A stretch of 64,000 nucleotides of DNA. Source: Bacillota bacterium (GTDB lineage: Bacteria > Bacillota > Clostridia > Christensenellales > SZUA-584). The position numbers and the translations under genes were made by a program. Numbering within the stretch: the stretch's first letter is position 1; each line of letters begins with the position of its first letter. Of this stretch, positions 16,926-25,050 are shown one piece after another. Location: positions 1-64,000 of the forward strand of contig JAEYPO010000038.1 of the NCBI GenBank assembly GCA_023410595.1, written 5' to 3'. The notes beneath the pieces are model-generated. The model searched no databases. It saw nothing but the letters and a program-made list of their open reading frames with translations, and was not told where the DNA came from.

Positions 16926-16989
16926 ACTCTCCTCGACAGGATATTTAAGCATTAAGCCCATAAGCTTATTGCACCTGTGTCTTAGGCGT
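16926..16989 (-). ncRNA. Ribosomal protein L10 leader
   Basis: The minus strand contains CCTAAGACACAGGTGC and, after a hairpin-forming stretch, ATATCCTGTCGAGG. These are the conserved parts of the Firmicute L10 leader (kink-turn region bound by L10/L12). It lies 24 bases after the promoter and upstream of the attenuator and rplJ. Confidence 0.85.
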
Positions 16990-17012
16990 CTCGGGATATT
17001 CAATTCTTAGGC

Positions 17013-17041
17013 ATCTTATCAGAACCGCGGCAAAATGTCAA
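17013..17041 (-). promoter_or_regulatory. SigA-type promoter of rplJ-rplL
   Basis: TTGACA, exactly 17 bases, TAAGAT on the minus strand, starting just after the rplA stop codon. It gives rplJL its own transcript. Confidence 0.85.
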
Positions 17042-17044
17042 CCG

Positions 17045-17740
17045 TCAGCTTAAAAACCGGAGCGGATTGATCTTTATGCCGGGGCCCATGGTCGATGAAA
17101 CGACGACACTCTTTAAATATGTGCCCTTTGCCGCCGAAGGCTTAGCCTTGACGATTGCTTCCATAAGAGCGTTCATATTGTCCAGGAGCTTTTCCTGGCC
17201 GAAGCTCTTTTTGCCGATAACGACATGTACGATAGCCGTTTTGTCAACGCGGTACTCGACCTTACCGGCTTTGATATCGCTGATGGCTTTGGCGACTTCT
17301 TTTGTGACCGTGCCCGACTTCGGGTTGGGCATGAGGCCTTTGGGGCCGAGCACACGGCCTATCTTGCCGACTACGCCCATCATGTCGGGCGTTGCCACGC
17401 AGACGTCGAATTCGAACCAGTTTTCTTTCTGTATCTTCTCAACGAACTCGTCACCGCCCACGTAATCGGCACCGGCTTCCTCGGCTTCTTTGGCGCTGTC
17501 GCCCTTGGCGAATACGAGTACGCGCACCGTCTTGCCCGTGCCGTGGGGGAGAACGATGGCTCCTCTTACCTGCTGGTCGGCGTGCCTCGGGTCTACGCCC
17601 AGCCTTATAGACGCTTCAATTGTCTCGTCAAACTTGGCTTTGGCGGTATCGACGGCCAGCTGCATAGCGTCGGCCGGTTCGTACAGCGATGTCTTCTCGA
17701 AAGTCTTTATGCTATCTTGGTATTTCTTTCCTCTTTTCAT
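17045..17740 (-). CDS. rplA: 50S ribosomal protein L1
   Basis: 231 residues, full length. Conserved motifs: KRGKKYQDSIKTFEK at the N-terminus, GKTVRVLVFAKGD, GPKGLMPNPKSGTVT (the L1 signature) and the C-terminal STMGPGIKI. It builds the L1 stalk near the E site and controls rplKA translation in many bacteria. GGAGG lies just before the ATG; rplK is 68 bases upstream. Confidence 0.96.
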   Translation of the reverse strand: MKRGKKYQDSIKTFEKTSLYEPADAMQLAVDTAKAKFDETIEASIRLGVDPRHADQQVRGAIVLPHGTGKTVRVLVFAKGDSAKEAEEAGADYVGGDEFVEKIQKENWFEFDVCVATPDMMGVVGKIGRVLGPKGLMPNPKSGTVTKEVAKAISDIKAGKVEYRVDKTAIVHVVIGKKSFGQEKLLDNMNALMEAIVKAKPSAAKGTYLKSVVVSSTMGPGIKINPLRFLS

Positions 17741-17808
17741 GCTTTCCTCCTTGTGGTAAACGGCATCATATTTCCCTCCAAGCGTTTAGGACGGAATGCC
17801 TCCCACTT

Positions 17809-18237
17809 TTACTTGTCGACGACTTCCACGCCCATGCTGCGGGCGGTGCCTGCTATCATACTGGCAGCCGCTTCAAGGCTGGCAGCGTTGAGATCAGGTT
17901 GCTTCGTCTGGGCTATCTCTTTCAGCTGCGCGCGCGTTATCTTCGCTACTTTCTTCCTGTTCGGCTCGCCGCTGCCCTTTTCAAGGCCAATTGCCTTTTT
18001 GATGAGAACGGGCGCTGGCGGGGTCTTCATGATGAACGTAAACGTCCTGTCCGCGTACACGGTGATGACGACAGGTATTATATAACCTGCCTGCTTAGCC
18101 GTCTTTTCGTTGAACTCCTTGCAGAACCCCATGATGTTGACGCCGTGCTGTCCGAGCGCGGGGCCGACCGGCGGGGCGGGAGTCGCTTTTCCTGCAGGTA
18201 TCTGCAGCTTGATGTAACCTGTAACCTTCTTAGCCAT
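17809..18237 (-). CDS. rplK: 50S ribosomal protein L11
   Basis: 142 residues, with KLQIPAGKATPAPPVGPALG near the N-terminus and the RNA-binding C-terminal domain ending in ARSMGVEVV. It organises the GTPase-associated centre of 23S rRNA. AAGGAGG is placed well before the ATG. The upstream intergenic stretch carries an unusual periodic set of palindromes instead of a simple spacer. Confidence 0.96.
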   Translation of the reverse strand: MAKKVTGYIKLQIPAGKATPAPPVGPALGQHGVNIMGFCKEFNEKTAKQAGYIIPVVITVYADRTFTFIMKTPPAPVLIKKAIGLEKGSGEPNRKKVAKITRAQLKEIAQTKQPDLNAASLEAAASMIAGTARSMGVEVVDK

Positions 18238-18277
18238 GGTTACGCCTCCTTAATACTTTTAATGTGGTACAAGCGGT

Positions 18278-18399
18278 CCCGCACTTGACTGCTTTGCTTC
18301 CGAACTGGAACCTGCAATCATGCGCGGGGTTTTCTCCCACTTGATTGCTATGCTTCAAATTACAGCTCACAATCAAGTGCGGGATTTCCTCCCACTTGT
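18278..18399. repeat. Tandem palindromic repeat, 3 units of about 55 bp
   Basis: Three copies of a palindromic unit whose right arm contains CACTTG (at 18282, 18338 and 18393) with left arms such as CAAGTGCGGGA. The spacing is 56 then 55 bases, and similar GCTTTGCTTC / GCTATGCTTC words follow the first two. Each unit can fold on itself, and adjacent arms can also pair (CCCACTTGATTG with CAATCAAGTGCGGG). It fills the nusG-rplK intergenic region inside an essential operon. Confidence 0.7.
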
Positions 18400-18418
18400 T
18401 AAAAGAAGTAGAACCTCT

Positions 18419-19039
18419 TTATATGCGTTTTATCTGTACAAAGTCAAGATCCACAAGCGTGTCTCTGCCAAACATCGAGACGACGACCTTGACTTTCTGC
18501 TTTTCCGGATTGACTTCCTTAATAACTCCAACGAAGCTTTCGAGCGGCCCGGATGTTACCATGACGTTTTCGCCCACCTCGACGTTGAGCTTAATGGGTA
18601 TGTTCTCAACGCCCATCGCGCGCACTTCTTTATCTGTAAGCGGTATGGGTTTTGAACCGGGGCCTACGAAGCCGGTAACGCCCCTTGTGTTGCGGACGAC
18701 ATACCAGGTTTCGTCGTCAAGTATCATCTTGACCATTACGTAACCGGGATACATCTTCTTCATAACGTGTTTTTTCTTGCCGTTCTTTACCTCGATACTC
18801 TCTTCCATGGGAACCTTGACTTCGAGTATTATGTCCTCAAAACCGCGGTTATGTATCGCCTTTTCCAGGTTGGCTTTCACCTTGTTTTCATAGCCTGAAT
18901 ACGTGTGGACGACATACCAATAGGGTTTATCCGTTCTTTCTTGCTTGATAAACACGCCTTGAAGCTCTGTTCTTTTCGTCTCTTCAGTTTTTGCCTCCGG
19001 CGAATCCGTTATTTCGCCGAAATTAACTTCATCTGACAT
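18419..19039 (-). CDS. nusG: Transcription termination/antitermination protein NusG
   Basis: 206 residues. The NGN domain starts at WYVVHTYSGYENKVKANL (about residue 41), with MYPGYVMVKM and NTRGVTGFVG, followed by the KOW domain (VGENVMVTSGPLESFVGVI). It binds RNA polymerase and modulates pausing and termination. The acidic/polar N-terminal extension of about 38 residues is longer than in most NusG. It follows secE in the normal order. Confidence 0.95.
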   Translation of the reverse strand: MSDEVNFGEITDSPEAKTEETKRTELQGVFIKQERTDKPYWYVVHTYSGYENKVKANLEKAIHNRGFEDIILEVKVPMEESIEVKNGKKKHVMKKMYPGYVMVKMILDDETWYVVRNTRGVTGFVGPGSKPIPLTDKEVRAMGVENIPIKLNVEVGENVMVTSGPLESFVGVIKEVNPEKQKVKVVVSMFGRDTLVDLDFVQIKRI

Positions 19040-19072
19040 ATAGTGTGTACCGACCGAAGCCGGTACGCCTCC

Positions 19073-19348
19073 TTACGGTGTTTTTAGAACAAGCCTGAAC
19101 AATTCGGCAAGGCCGGCATCCATAAGGCCGACAATAATTACGGTGACTATAATAAACGCAATGACTGCTCCTGAGTATTTTATAAGATCCTTGGCCGTCG
19201 GCCACGTGACCTTCTTAAGCTCGGAAACTATGTCTTTAAAGAACCTTGCCGGGCTCTTTCTTTTTTTCTTGTTAGCCTTTTTAGCAAGCTTTCGCTGCTG
19301 TTCAAGCTTTTCCTTCCTGTCGCTGCCGAGTAATTTTGTTTTCGCCAT
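19073..19348 (-). CDS. secE: Preprotein translocase subunit SecE
   Basis: 91 residues. A lysine-rich cytoplasmic N-terminus is followed by the conserved amphipathic helix FFKDIVSELKKVTWPTAKDL and a single TM helix (IAFIIVTVIIVGLMDAGLA). It clamps SecY in the membrane. The ATG at 19348 is close behind GTGAGG; an ATG 15 bases earlier is an alternative start. Between rpmG and nusG as in most bacteria. Confidence 0.93.
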   Translation of the reverse strand: MAKTKLLGSDRKEKLEQQRKLAKKANKKKRKSPARFFKDIVSELKKVTWPTAKDLIKYSGAVIAFIIVTVIIVGLMDAGLAELFRLVLKTP

Positions 19349-19396
19349 AACCCTCACATCCAATCGCAGATAGTATACCCAAAACCTCGCGCTGTG

Positions 19397-19546
19397 CTAT
19401 TTCGTTTCCTTGTGCAGGGTATGTTTTTTACAGAAACGACAATACTTATTCATTTCCAGTCTGTCGGGATCGTTCTTCTTGTTCTTCATCATGTCGTAAT
19501 TTCTCTGCTTGCATTCTGTGCATGCCAAAGTAATCTTGGTGCGCAT
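19397..19546 (-). CDS. rpmG: 50S ribosomal protein L33
   Basis: 49 residues with both zinc-ribbon Cys pairs (CTEC and CRFC), that is the zinc-binding C+ form, and MKNKKNDPDRLEMNKYC as in L33. The ATG at 19546 is seven bases behind GGAGG. First gene of the secE-nusG-rplKA cluster. Confidence 0.95.
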   Translation of the reverse strand: MRTKITLACTECKQRNYDMMKNKKNDPDRLEMNKYCRFCKKHTLHKETK

Positions 19547-19655
19547 GGCCACTCCTCCAACTTTTCTTATGGTGTCCCCCAAAATCAAATTTCAAGGGTT
19601 AATTTGAGCACAATCTAAAAAAGGCCTTCCAGCCATATTCTAAATCAACATTAGT

Positions 19656-19684
19656 AATCTATCATAATGCATGGTCGTTGTCAA
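19656..19684 (-). promoter_or_regulatory. SigA-type promoter of rpmG-secE-nusG-rplKA
   Basis: TTGACA, 17 bases, TAGATT on the minus strand, 110 bases before rpmG. The untranslated leader of about 100 bases has no fold I recognise. A perfect 14-base palindrome (AATGAGC-GCTCATT, 19792-19805) lies further upstream, next to the nitroreductase stop codon. Confidence 0.75.
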
Positions 19685-19809
19685 ATGATTTTATTAAAGA
19701 AAGACCAATAATTATCAGCAACAAAAGCCTCTCAAGCCTAACGGATGATTCCACAACATTTTTGCCGTTTGCATAGTAAATAATGCAAATAAATGAGCGC
19801 TCATTGTTA

Positions 19810-20403
19810 TTATTTTCTCCACGCGACCGTATCATCAAATCTCTTTCTCGGACGCGCTTTGGGCTGTTCAAGGGCATAACCAAACGCGACGGCAGCCGCC
19901 ATATCGCCTTGCGTGTTTATCCACTGCTGAAGCTCCTGATAAGCAAAAAACACGTTGCAGATCCACAGACTTCCTATGCCTCTCTCCGTTGCCTCAAGAA
20001 GCATGTTTTGTATCGCAGCGCCTATGGATTCAATATTTGCCGTCTCATATATCCGTTCCTCCGGCGTAGTCTTTTCAAACAGCCCTTTGCCTTGAATGTT
20101 TACTATAAACACTACGACGGGGGCTTGTTCCATTATTAATATTGAGCGTTTTGCATCGCCTAAATGACACGAGCTTTCAGGTAAAAGTGCGTCCGAATGT
20201 TCTTCGCGGTGTAATCCTTGTTTAAAAGCTTCCAGCATGCTCGCCTTCGAATCTCCTTTGACAACGATGAACTTCCAGGGCTGTCTGTTTTTCGCGGAAG
20301 GGGCTTTTATGCCGCTTTCAATGATTTCGCGTATGACTTCATCCGGTATATCCTGCCCGGAAAACTTCCTTATACTTCTCCTGTCTTCAATTGCTTTTAG
20401 CAT
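19810..20403 (-). CDS. Nitroreductase family protein
   Basis: 197 residues of the FMN-dependent nitroreductase fold: RRSIRKFSGQDIPDEVI and SGIKAPSAKNRQPWKFIVV near the N-terminus bind FMN phosphate, NIESIGAAIQNMLLEATERG is the central dimer helix, and the tail has PRKRFDD. It probably reduces nitro compounds, quinones or a flavin-like substrate with NAD(P)H. The ATG is behind AGGAG. It stands alone and diverges from the DUF5685 operon. Confidence 0.88.
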   Translation of the reverse strand: MLKAIEDRRSIRKFSGQDIPDEVIREIIESGIKAPSAKNRQPWKFIVVKGDSKASMLEAFKQGLHREEHSDALLPESSCHLGDAKRSILIMEQAPVVVFIVNIQGKGLFEKTTPEERIYETANIESIGAAIQNMLLEATERGIGSLWICNVFFAYQELQQWINTQGDMAAAVAFGYALEQPKARPRKRFDDTVAWRK

Positions 20404-20587
20404 ATGGCTTCTCCTGCACGTTAGTATAATTATAGTATTTTATACCATTATACAATAAAAAGCAAAAACGCTTATCCTGCTATAATAATTATGAACAATC
20501 AAAAAATAAAAGCCTAACTCGTTGCCCGCCGAAGCCAGTACATGGTAATATAATCTGATAAGCGCTGATAATGTTTCGGAGAGAAAG

Positions 20588-21454
20588 ATGTTCGGATATG
20601 TGCAGCCCTTAAAGAGCGAGCTCAAAATGAAGGAGTACGAGGCGTTCAAGGGGTATTACTGCGGCCTGTGCAAGGCGATAAAAGAAAAATATACAAACAT
20701 GGCGCGATTTATGCTAAACTACGATTGCGCCGTGCTGTCGCTGATACTATCTTCGATGAGCGACGAGGTTCCCAGTGCCGGGCGAGAGCTTTGTATCGCG
20801 AGCCCCGTTAAAAAGAAGACGGTCATACATTCGCGCGAATCGGAATACGCCGCAACGGTAAACGTGCTGTTAGGATACGCAAAGATAAAAGACGCGGCGG
20901 CGGACGATAAAAAGATATCCGCCGGGCTGCTGTCCGCGGCTTACAAAAGGGTGCAAAAACGCGCCATAAAAGACAGCCCGGAGCTGGCGGCGGAGTTTGG
21001 CGCAAGGCTAGGTAACCTCCATAGGCTGGAGGCGGAAAACAGCGCGGATATTGACGCCGTATCGTCGGAGTTCGGCTGCCTGCTCGGCGCGGTGTTCTCA
21101 TGCGCGCCGTACGGCTTTATAGACACCGCGGCCAAGAAAACGCTTTGGCACTTGGGATATAACCTCGGGCGGTGGATATACATTGCGGACGCATTTGACG
21201 ACATAATAAAAGATGAGAAGATAAAAAGTTACAACGTTTTTTTACAGAGGGGACATAAGGACGCGGCGGCGCTGAAAGCGTCGGTCCGTGAGGAAGCCGC
21301 GTTCAACCTCAATTTTTCGCTGACGGAAGCCTGCAAGGCGTACGAGCTGCTAGACTTGAGGAGGGATAAGCCCCTCATTGACAACATCATGTACTTAGGG
21401 CTCGCGAAAAAGACGGAGGATGTTCTGAAAGGGGAAACTGATGGATCCGTATAA
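20588..21454 (+). CDS. DUF5685 family protein
   Basis: 288 residues, mostly helical, soluble. The N-terminus MFGYVQPLKSELKMKEYEAF and GYYCGLCKAIKEKY, with a CxxC pair, is typical of the DUF5685 family, widespread in Clostridia and of unknown role. A later segment (LGYNLGRWIYIADAFDDIIKDEK) has an aspartate-rich helix. The reading frame overlaps the DnaJ-type gene by 14 bases, and a membrane-protein gene follows, so the three form one operon. A chaperone-assisted membrane or metal-related role is speculation. Confidence 0.75.
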   Translation: MFGYVQPLKSELKMKEYEAFKGYYCGLCKAIKEKYTNMARFMLNYDCAVLSLILSSMSDEVPSAGRELCIASPVKKKTVIHSRESEYAATVNVLLGYAKIKDAAADDKKISAGLLSAAYKRVQKRAIKDSPELAAEFGARLGNLHRLEAENSADIDAVSSEFGCLLGAVFSCAPYGFIDTAAKKTLWHLGYNLGRWIYIADAFDDIIKDEKIKSYNVFLQRGHKDAAALKASVREEAAFNLNFSLTEACKAYELLDLRRDKPLIDNIMYLGLAKKTEDVLKGETDGSV

Positions 21455-22046
21455 AGTGTTGGGGGTAAGCCCTTCCGCGACGGATGCGGAGATAAAGACC
21501 GCGTACAGAAACCTTGCGAAGAAATACCATCCCGACAGGTACAAGGGACACGATCTTGAAGAACTTGCGGGAGAAAAATTAAAGCAGATAAACGAAGCCT
21601 ACGACACAATAACGAAGGAGAGGCAGGCGGGATACTCCCGCGCTTCCGACGGCTTTAACTCGTCGTATTCCGGCTCGTCATACTCCGGCTCGACGCAGTT
21701 TGCCGATATACGCAGCGCGATACAGGCAGGCGATTTAACGCGCGCCGAATCGATGCTGGACGCCGTAAGCAACAGAAACGCCGAGTGGCACTTCTTAAAA
21801 GGCATGGTGCTGCTACGCAAGGGCTGGTACGACGGGGCGAGGCAGCACTTTGCTACCGCGAACAGCATGGATCCGGGCAATCCGGAATACGCTAACGCGT
21901 ACAACACATTGAACCGCAGCGCTTCAGGTTATGGTCAGACATTCTACGGAAATCAGCGCAACCCCGGAAACGACATGTGCAATATATGCAGCGGGCTGCT
22001 CTGCGCAGACTGCTGCTGCGAATGCATGGGCGGCAATTGCTGCTGA
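21441..22046 (+). CDS. J-domain protein with TPR-like region and Cys-rich tail
   Basis: 201 residues. Residues 1-60 are a J domain (DPYKVLGVSPSATDAEIKTA and the HPD motif in KKYHPDRY), which stimulates a DnaK ATPase. A Ser/Tyr/Gly linker follows at about 70-88, then a TPR-like pair of helices (about 92-155). The tail carries ten cysteines within the last 26 residues (CNICSGLLCADCCCECMGG and NCC), perhaps for metal binding, an iron-sulphur cluster or palmitoyl-like anchoring. It is not DnaJ itself, because the zinc-finger and substrate domains are missing. Translationally coupled to the DUF5685 gene. Confidence 0.85.
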   Translation: MDPYKVLGVSPSATDAEIKTAYRNLAKKYHPDRYKGHDLEELAGEKLKQINEAYDTITKERQAGYSRASDGFNSSYSGSSYSGSTQFADIRSAIQAGDLTRAESMLDAVSNRNAEWHFLKGMVLLRKGWYDGARQHFATANSMDPGNPEYANAYNTLNRSASGYGQTFYGNQRNPGNDMCNICSGLLCADCCCECMGGNCC

Positions 22047-22070
22047 CACCAAACATATCGGAGGTCATAA

Positions 22071-22601
22071 ATGCCGCGTTTTAAAAGAACCGCACACAGG
22101 GCAAGCCTTACGGCGATGTTCGCCGCGATGTCGCTCGTGTTTTTATACCTTGCTTCCATACTGCCTACCATGAGGATCGTGGCTTATTTTTTAAGCTCGG
22201 TGTTTGTGATGGGGCTGGTGCTTGAGGAGGAGATAGGGCTGGCATGGCTCATGTTCGCCGTTGTTTCGCTGCTGTCGCTGCTGCTAATGCCCAACATACT
22301 GCGCGTCGTTCCGTACGTGCTGTTTTTCGGGCATTACGGAATAGGCAAATACTTCATACAGACGCGCGTAAAAGACAAGATCGTCGGATACGTGCTCAAG
22401 CTTTTATACTACAACGTCGCGCTCGTGCTGATGTATCTGCTGGCACGGCAGATAATAGAGCAGGATCTGCTCAGCCTGGGCGTAGGCCTGTGGCTGGTTT
22501 TAATAGGCGCGGAAGCGGCGTTCGTGCTTTACGATTATCTGTTCACAAAAGTTACCGCTTATTATTTCAATAATATAAGGCGCCTGTTGATGAAGAACTA
22601 A
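22071..22601 (+). CDS. Multi-spanning membrane protein of the DUF5685-DnaJ operon
   Basis: 176 residues with about five or six hydrophobic helices and a basic N-terminus and C-terminus. I do not recognise a specific family; the pattern of short helices with small residues resembles ECF-transporter S-component-like or DUF2232-like membrane proteins. It follows the J-domain gene by 24 bases behind CGGAGG and ends convergent with the DUF218 gene, overlapping it by four bases. Confidence 0.7.
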   Translation: MPRFKRTAHRASLTAMFAAMSLVFLYLASILPTMRIVAYFLSSVFVMGLVLEEEIGLAWLMFAVVSLLSLLLMPNILRVVPYVLFFGHYGIGKYFIQTRVKDKIVGYVLKLLYYNVALVLMYLLARQIIEQDLLSLGVGLWLVLIGAEAAFVLYDYLFTKVTAYYFNNIRRLLMKN

Positions 22602-23284
22602 CCTTTGTCGTGCGTCAGGCCGCTGTCCCCGAATATCGGTATGGCGTCTCCCAAGTATTTAGGCTCGGGCAGAAATATCACGCTGAAGAAATCCTTGACG
22701 CGCGCAAGGCTTTCTCTTATAGCGTCGCGCGTTGCGTTTGAATATACCCTCGGGTCTGAATTGACGCCGGTAGCGTCAAGCCCCAGCGCCCGCGCTATGT
22801 AGACGGCCCTTGAAACATGAAACTTTTGCGTGACGATTATGCAGCTTTTTACGCGGAACACGTCCCTCGCCCTGTACATGCTCTCATACGTCGAAAACCC
22901 CGCGTGATCGAGGAATATATCCTCTTTGGGCACGCCTTTTTTAATAGCGTAATCCATCATGGCGTTCACTTCGTCGTAATCCGTTTGCCCGTGGTCTCCC
23001 GAAAACAGCAGCCTTTCTGCCTTACCCGCGTTATAAAGCGAAATAGCGCAGTCGACTCTGTCTCTCAGCACAAGCGAAAGCCTCTCGTCGCCATATACGA
23101 GCGCCCCCGGCACAATCACGCAGTCCGCCTTTTCTATGCTGTCCATGTCTTCTATGCCGAAAACATAAGGCGCAGCCGCGCCAATTACGGCGGCGTTAAT
23201 GATAAAAAAAGCGGTGGCAAACAGTGCTAAAACCGAAGAAAAAATTATTATTAGCTTTACGATCTTTTTTTTCTTTTTTGGCAT
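22598..23284 (-). CDS. SanA/YdcF-type DUF218 membrane protein
   Basis: 228 residues. A lysine-rich N-terminus and TM helix (about 8-35) are followed by a DUF218 domain: ADCVIVPGALVYGDERLS, AERLLFSGDHGQTDYDEV, ESMYRARDVF and VTQKFHVSRAVYIARALG, with the conserved Asn/Asp/His residues of the family. SanA in enterobacteria affects envelope permeability and vancomycin tolerance; the enzymatic activity is not settled. The start at 23284 is behind GAGGA. An ATG 36 bases upstream lies within the -10 region and is rejected. Confidence 0.82.
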   Translation of the reverse strand: MPKKKKKIVKLIIIFSSVLALFATAFFIINAAVIGAAAPYVFGIEDMDSIEKADCVIVPGALVYGDERLSLVLRDRVDCAISLYNAGKAERLLFSGDHGQTDYDEVNAMMDYAIKKGVPKEDIFLDHAGFSTYESMYRARDVFRVKSCIIVTQKFHVSRAVYIARALGLDATGVNSDPRVYSNATRDAIRESLARVKDFFSVIFLPEPKYLGDAIPIFGDSGLTHDKG

Positions 23285-23311
23285 ATGTTCCTCGTGCGTC
23301 AGTTTCAGATG

Positions 23312-23324
23312 ATTATACATTATA
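23312..23324 (-). promoter_or_regulatory. -10 region of the DUF218 gene
   Basis: Two overlapping TATAAT words on the minus strand, 28-40 bases before the chosen start codon. Confidence 0.5.
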
Positions 23325-23437
23325 ACACATTATGCGATAAAGATGTGATCACAGCCAGAGCATGGATAAAAGCACTATACATTATCCCATCCCCCCGGGC
23401 ATATATTCTAACAAAGCTTTTTTTGGAGGGTGAGTAA

Positions 23438-23761
23438 ATGCCGATGTATCCTATGAGGTTTGGGTTTACGCCGGGCAGAAACGAAAGAGTGGAGGCCGTC
23501 GTCACCGTGCCTGAAGAAAAGAGGAGCATATTACATGGAACGGTATACGATGCCGACGGGAAAATAATAAAGGACGCGATCGTCCGGCTGTTTCTGCACG
23601 AAGAAAACAAAGATTCGGCAGTCGCGGATACTTTTACGGACGCAGACGGCGAGTTCACGTTCGGCCCGCTGCTTGCCAATAAAAACTATGTCGTCAAGGT
23701 TTATGTAAACGGCGTGACGCTGCGCGAAATAAGCGTAAAACCGCTTAAAAAGAAAACGTAG
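23438..23761 (+). CDS. Carboxypeptidase regulatory-like (transthyretin-fold) domain protein
   Basis: 107 residues. From about 30 to 100 it has the seven-strand beta-sandwich pattern of carboxypeptidase regulatory-like/CnaB domains: ILHGTVYDADGKIIKDAIVR, then FTDADGEFTFGPL and NYVVKVYVNG. No signal peptide is evident. It has a strong GGAGGGTGA ribosome site. Such small proteins are common in Clostridia, sometimes near spore or surface genes; function unknown. It ends with its own terminator, followed by a dispersed repeat. Confidence 0.75.
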   Translation: MPMYPMRFGFTPGRNERVEAVVTVPEEKRSILHGTVYDADGKIIKDAIVRLFLHEENKDSAVADTFTDADGEFTFGPLLANKNYVVKVYVNGVTLREISVKPLKKKT

Positions 23762-23772
23762 CCAGAAGGATA

Positions 23773-23797
23773 AAAGCGCTTATCAGGCGCTTTTTTT
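23773..23797 (+). terminator. Rho-independent terminator
   Basis: AAAGCGC / GCGCTTTTTTT with a seven-base loop, 12 bases after the stop codon of the preceding gene. Confidence 0.85.
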
Positions 23798-23800
23798 ATA

Positions 23801-23842
23801 ATGGGATCCCCAGCAAGTCGTGAGACTTGATGGGGTGGTAAT
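23801..23842 (+). repeat. Dispersed GTGA-tetraloop hairpin repeat, copy 2
   Basis: ATCCCCAGC-AAGTC-GTGA-GACTT-GATGGGG: perfect inner stem, outer CCCC/GGGG stem with an AGC/GAT internal loop. It begins four bases after the terminator T-run. Confidence 0.7.
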
Positions 23843-23939
23843 ATCGGCCATTATTGCTTGAGCGGCGTTTGTTTGTGGCAAGATTATCCATGTGGTAATT
23901 ATGGTTTGCATATTAACGCTTTAAGCACACATTTGCGCA

Positions 23940-23948
23940 TGTTATAAT
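23940..23948 (+). promoter_or_regulatory. Extended -10 promoter of the DUF362-apgM-ADH operon
   Basis: TGTTATAAT, with a weak TTTAAG-like -35 17 bases upstream, 20 bases before the start codon. Confidence 0.55.
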
Positions 23949-23967
23949 GCCATGGAAAGGAAAACAC

Positions 23968-25050
23968 ATGGGCAGACTTTACATCGCAAGGGGCAGCGAC
24001 GCAAAACATATGACGCGGCTGCTATTAGAAGCAACAAAGCCGGAAGAAGGGCATGAGAAAAGCGCCGTAGTTGCTCTCAAGCCTAATCTTGTCGTGGCGA
24101 AGAGCTGGAAGAGCGGCGCGACGACTAATCCCGCCGTATGCGAAGCGGTAATAGAATACTTCTTTGAGCGCGGGTATAAAAACTTATGTATAATAGAGAG
24201 CAGCTGGGTAGGATGCGATACACGCTTAGCGTTTCGCGTTTGCGGATATGACGCGCTTGCGGATAAATACGGGATAGAGCTTGTTGACGTCAAGAAAGAT
24301 GAATATGTTACGCAAGAATATGGCGGGCTGTCTATAGACGTCTCAAAGCGCGTGCTCGAAGCGGACATGCTTATAAACCTGCCGCTTATAAAAGGGCATT
24401 GCCAGACAAAGATTACGTGCGCTCTTAAAAACATGAAGGGATTGATACCCGATAGGGAGAAGCGCAGGTTCCATGCCTTAGGCCTTAATAAACCCATAGC
24501 GTATCTTGGCAGTATGATAACGCCTACGCTGACTATCGCGGACGGCATATACACCGACCCGGGGTTTGAGGAAGGCGGCAATCCCCGCAGAATGGACATT
24601 ATGGTTGCGGGAACTGACAGCGTGCTAATAGACGCGTACGCCGCCAGGCTGCTGGGTTATAAGCCGTATGACATAGAGTATATAAGAATAGCGGAGCAGT
24701 CGGGCGCGGGCAGCGCGGACATTGAGAACGCGCAGATAATAAATTTTTCGGGCAGCGGCGGCGCGGAATATAACGTCCGCCCGGACAATATGGACTCAAT
24801 CAAAGCGCACATTATCGAACGCGACGCATGCAGCGCGTGCTATGCTAACCTGCTCGGTGCTCTTGGGCAGCTTGAAGAAAGCCGCGGCCTCGGCGATTTA
24901 AAGGTGTGCGTAGGCCAGGGCTTTAAAGGCAGGAGCGGGACGTTAGGCAGCGGCGATTGTACGTCAAATTTTGCGCGCTGTATAAAGGGCTGCCCTCCGA
25001 GCGCCGAGGACATAAAAAAAGAACTAACAGCTTTAAGGAGTGATATATAA
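23968..25050 (+). CDS. DUF362 domain-containing protein
   Basis: 360 residues. LKPNLVVAKSWKSGATTNPAV, a loop with EYFFERG and IIESSWVG, and LINLPLIKGHCQTKITCALKNMKG are the DUF362 signature; the family shares the lactate-racemase/LarA-like nucleotide-binding core. The C-terminus has scattered cysteines (RDACSACYANL, CTSNFARCIKGC) but no complete 4Fe-4S ferredoxin motif. Start at 23968 behind GGAAAGG. It is the first of three tightly packed genes with a phosphoglycerate mutase-like enzyme and an iron-type alcohol dehydrogenase, so a role in the same small-molecule pathway is likely. Confidence 0.82.
   Translation: MGRLYIARGSDAKHMTRLLLEATKPEEGHEKSAVVALKPNLVVAKSWKSGATTNPAVCEAVIEYFFERGYKNLCIIESSWVGCDTRLAFRVCGYDALADKYGIELVDVKKDEYVTQEYGGLSIDVSKRVLEADMLINLPLIKGHCQTKITCALKNMKGLIPDREKRRFHALGLNKPIAYLGSMITPTLTIADGIYTDPGFEEGGNPRRMDIMVAGTDSVLIDAYAARLLGYKPYDIEYIRIAEQSGAGSADIENAQIINFSGSGGAEYNVRPDNMDSIKAHIIERDACSACYANLLGALGQLEESRGLGDLKVCVGQGFKGRSGTLGSGDCTSNFARCIKGCPPSAEDIKKELTALRSDI

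Noticed and set aside
18278..18399. CRISPR-like array (three repeats, two spacers)
   Set aside because: Only three units, the units are imperfect and themselves palindromic, the so-called spacers are related to each other, and no cas genes are present.
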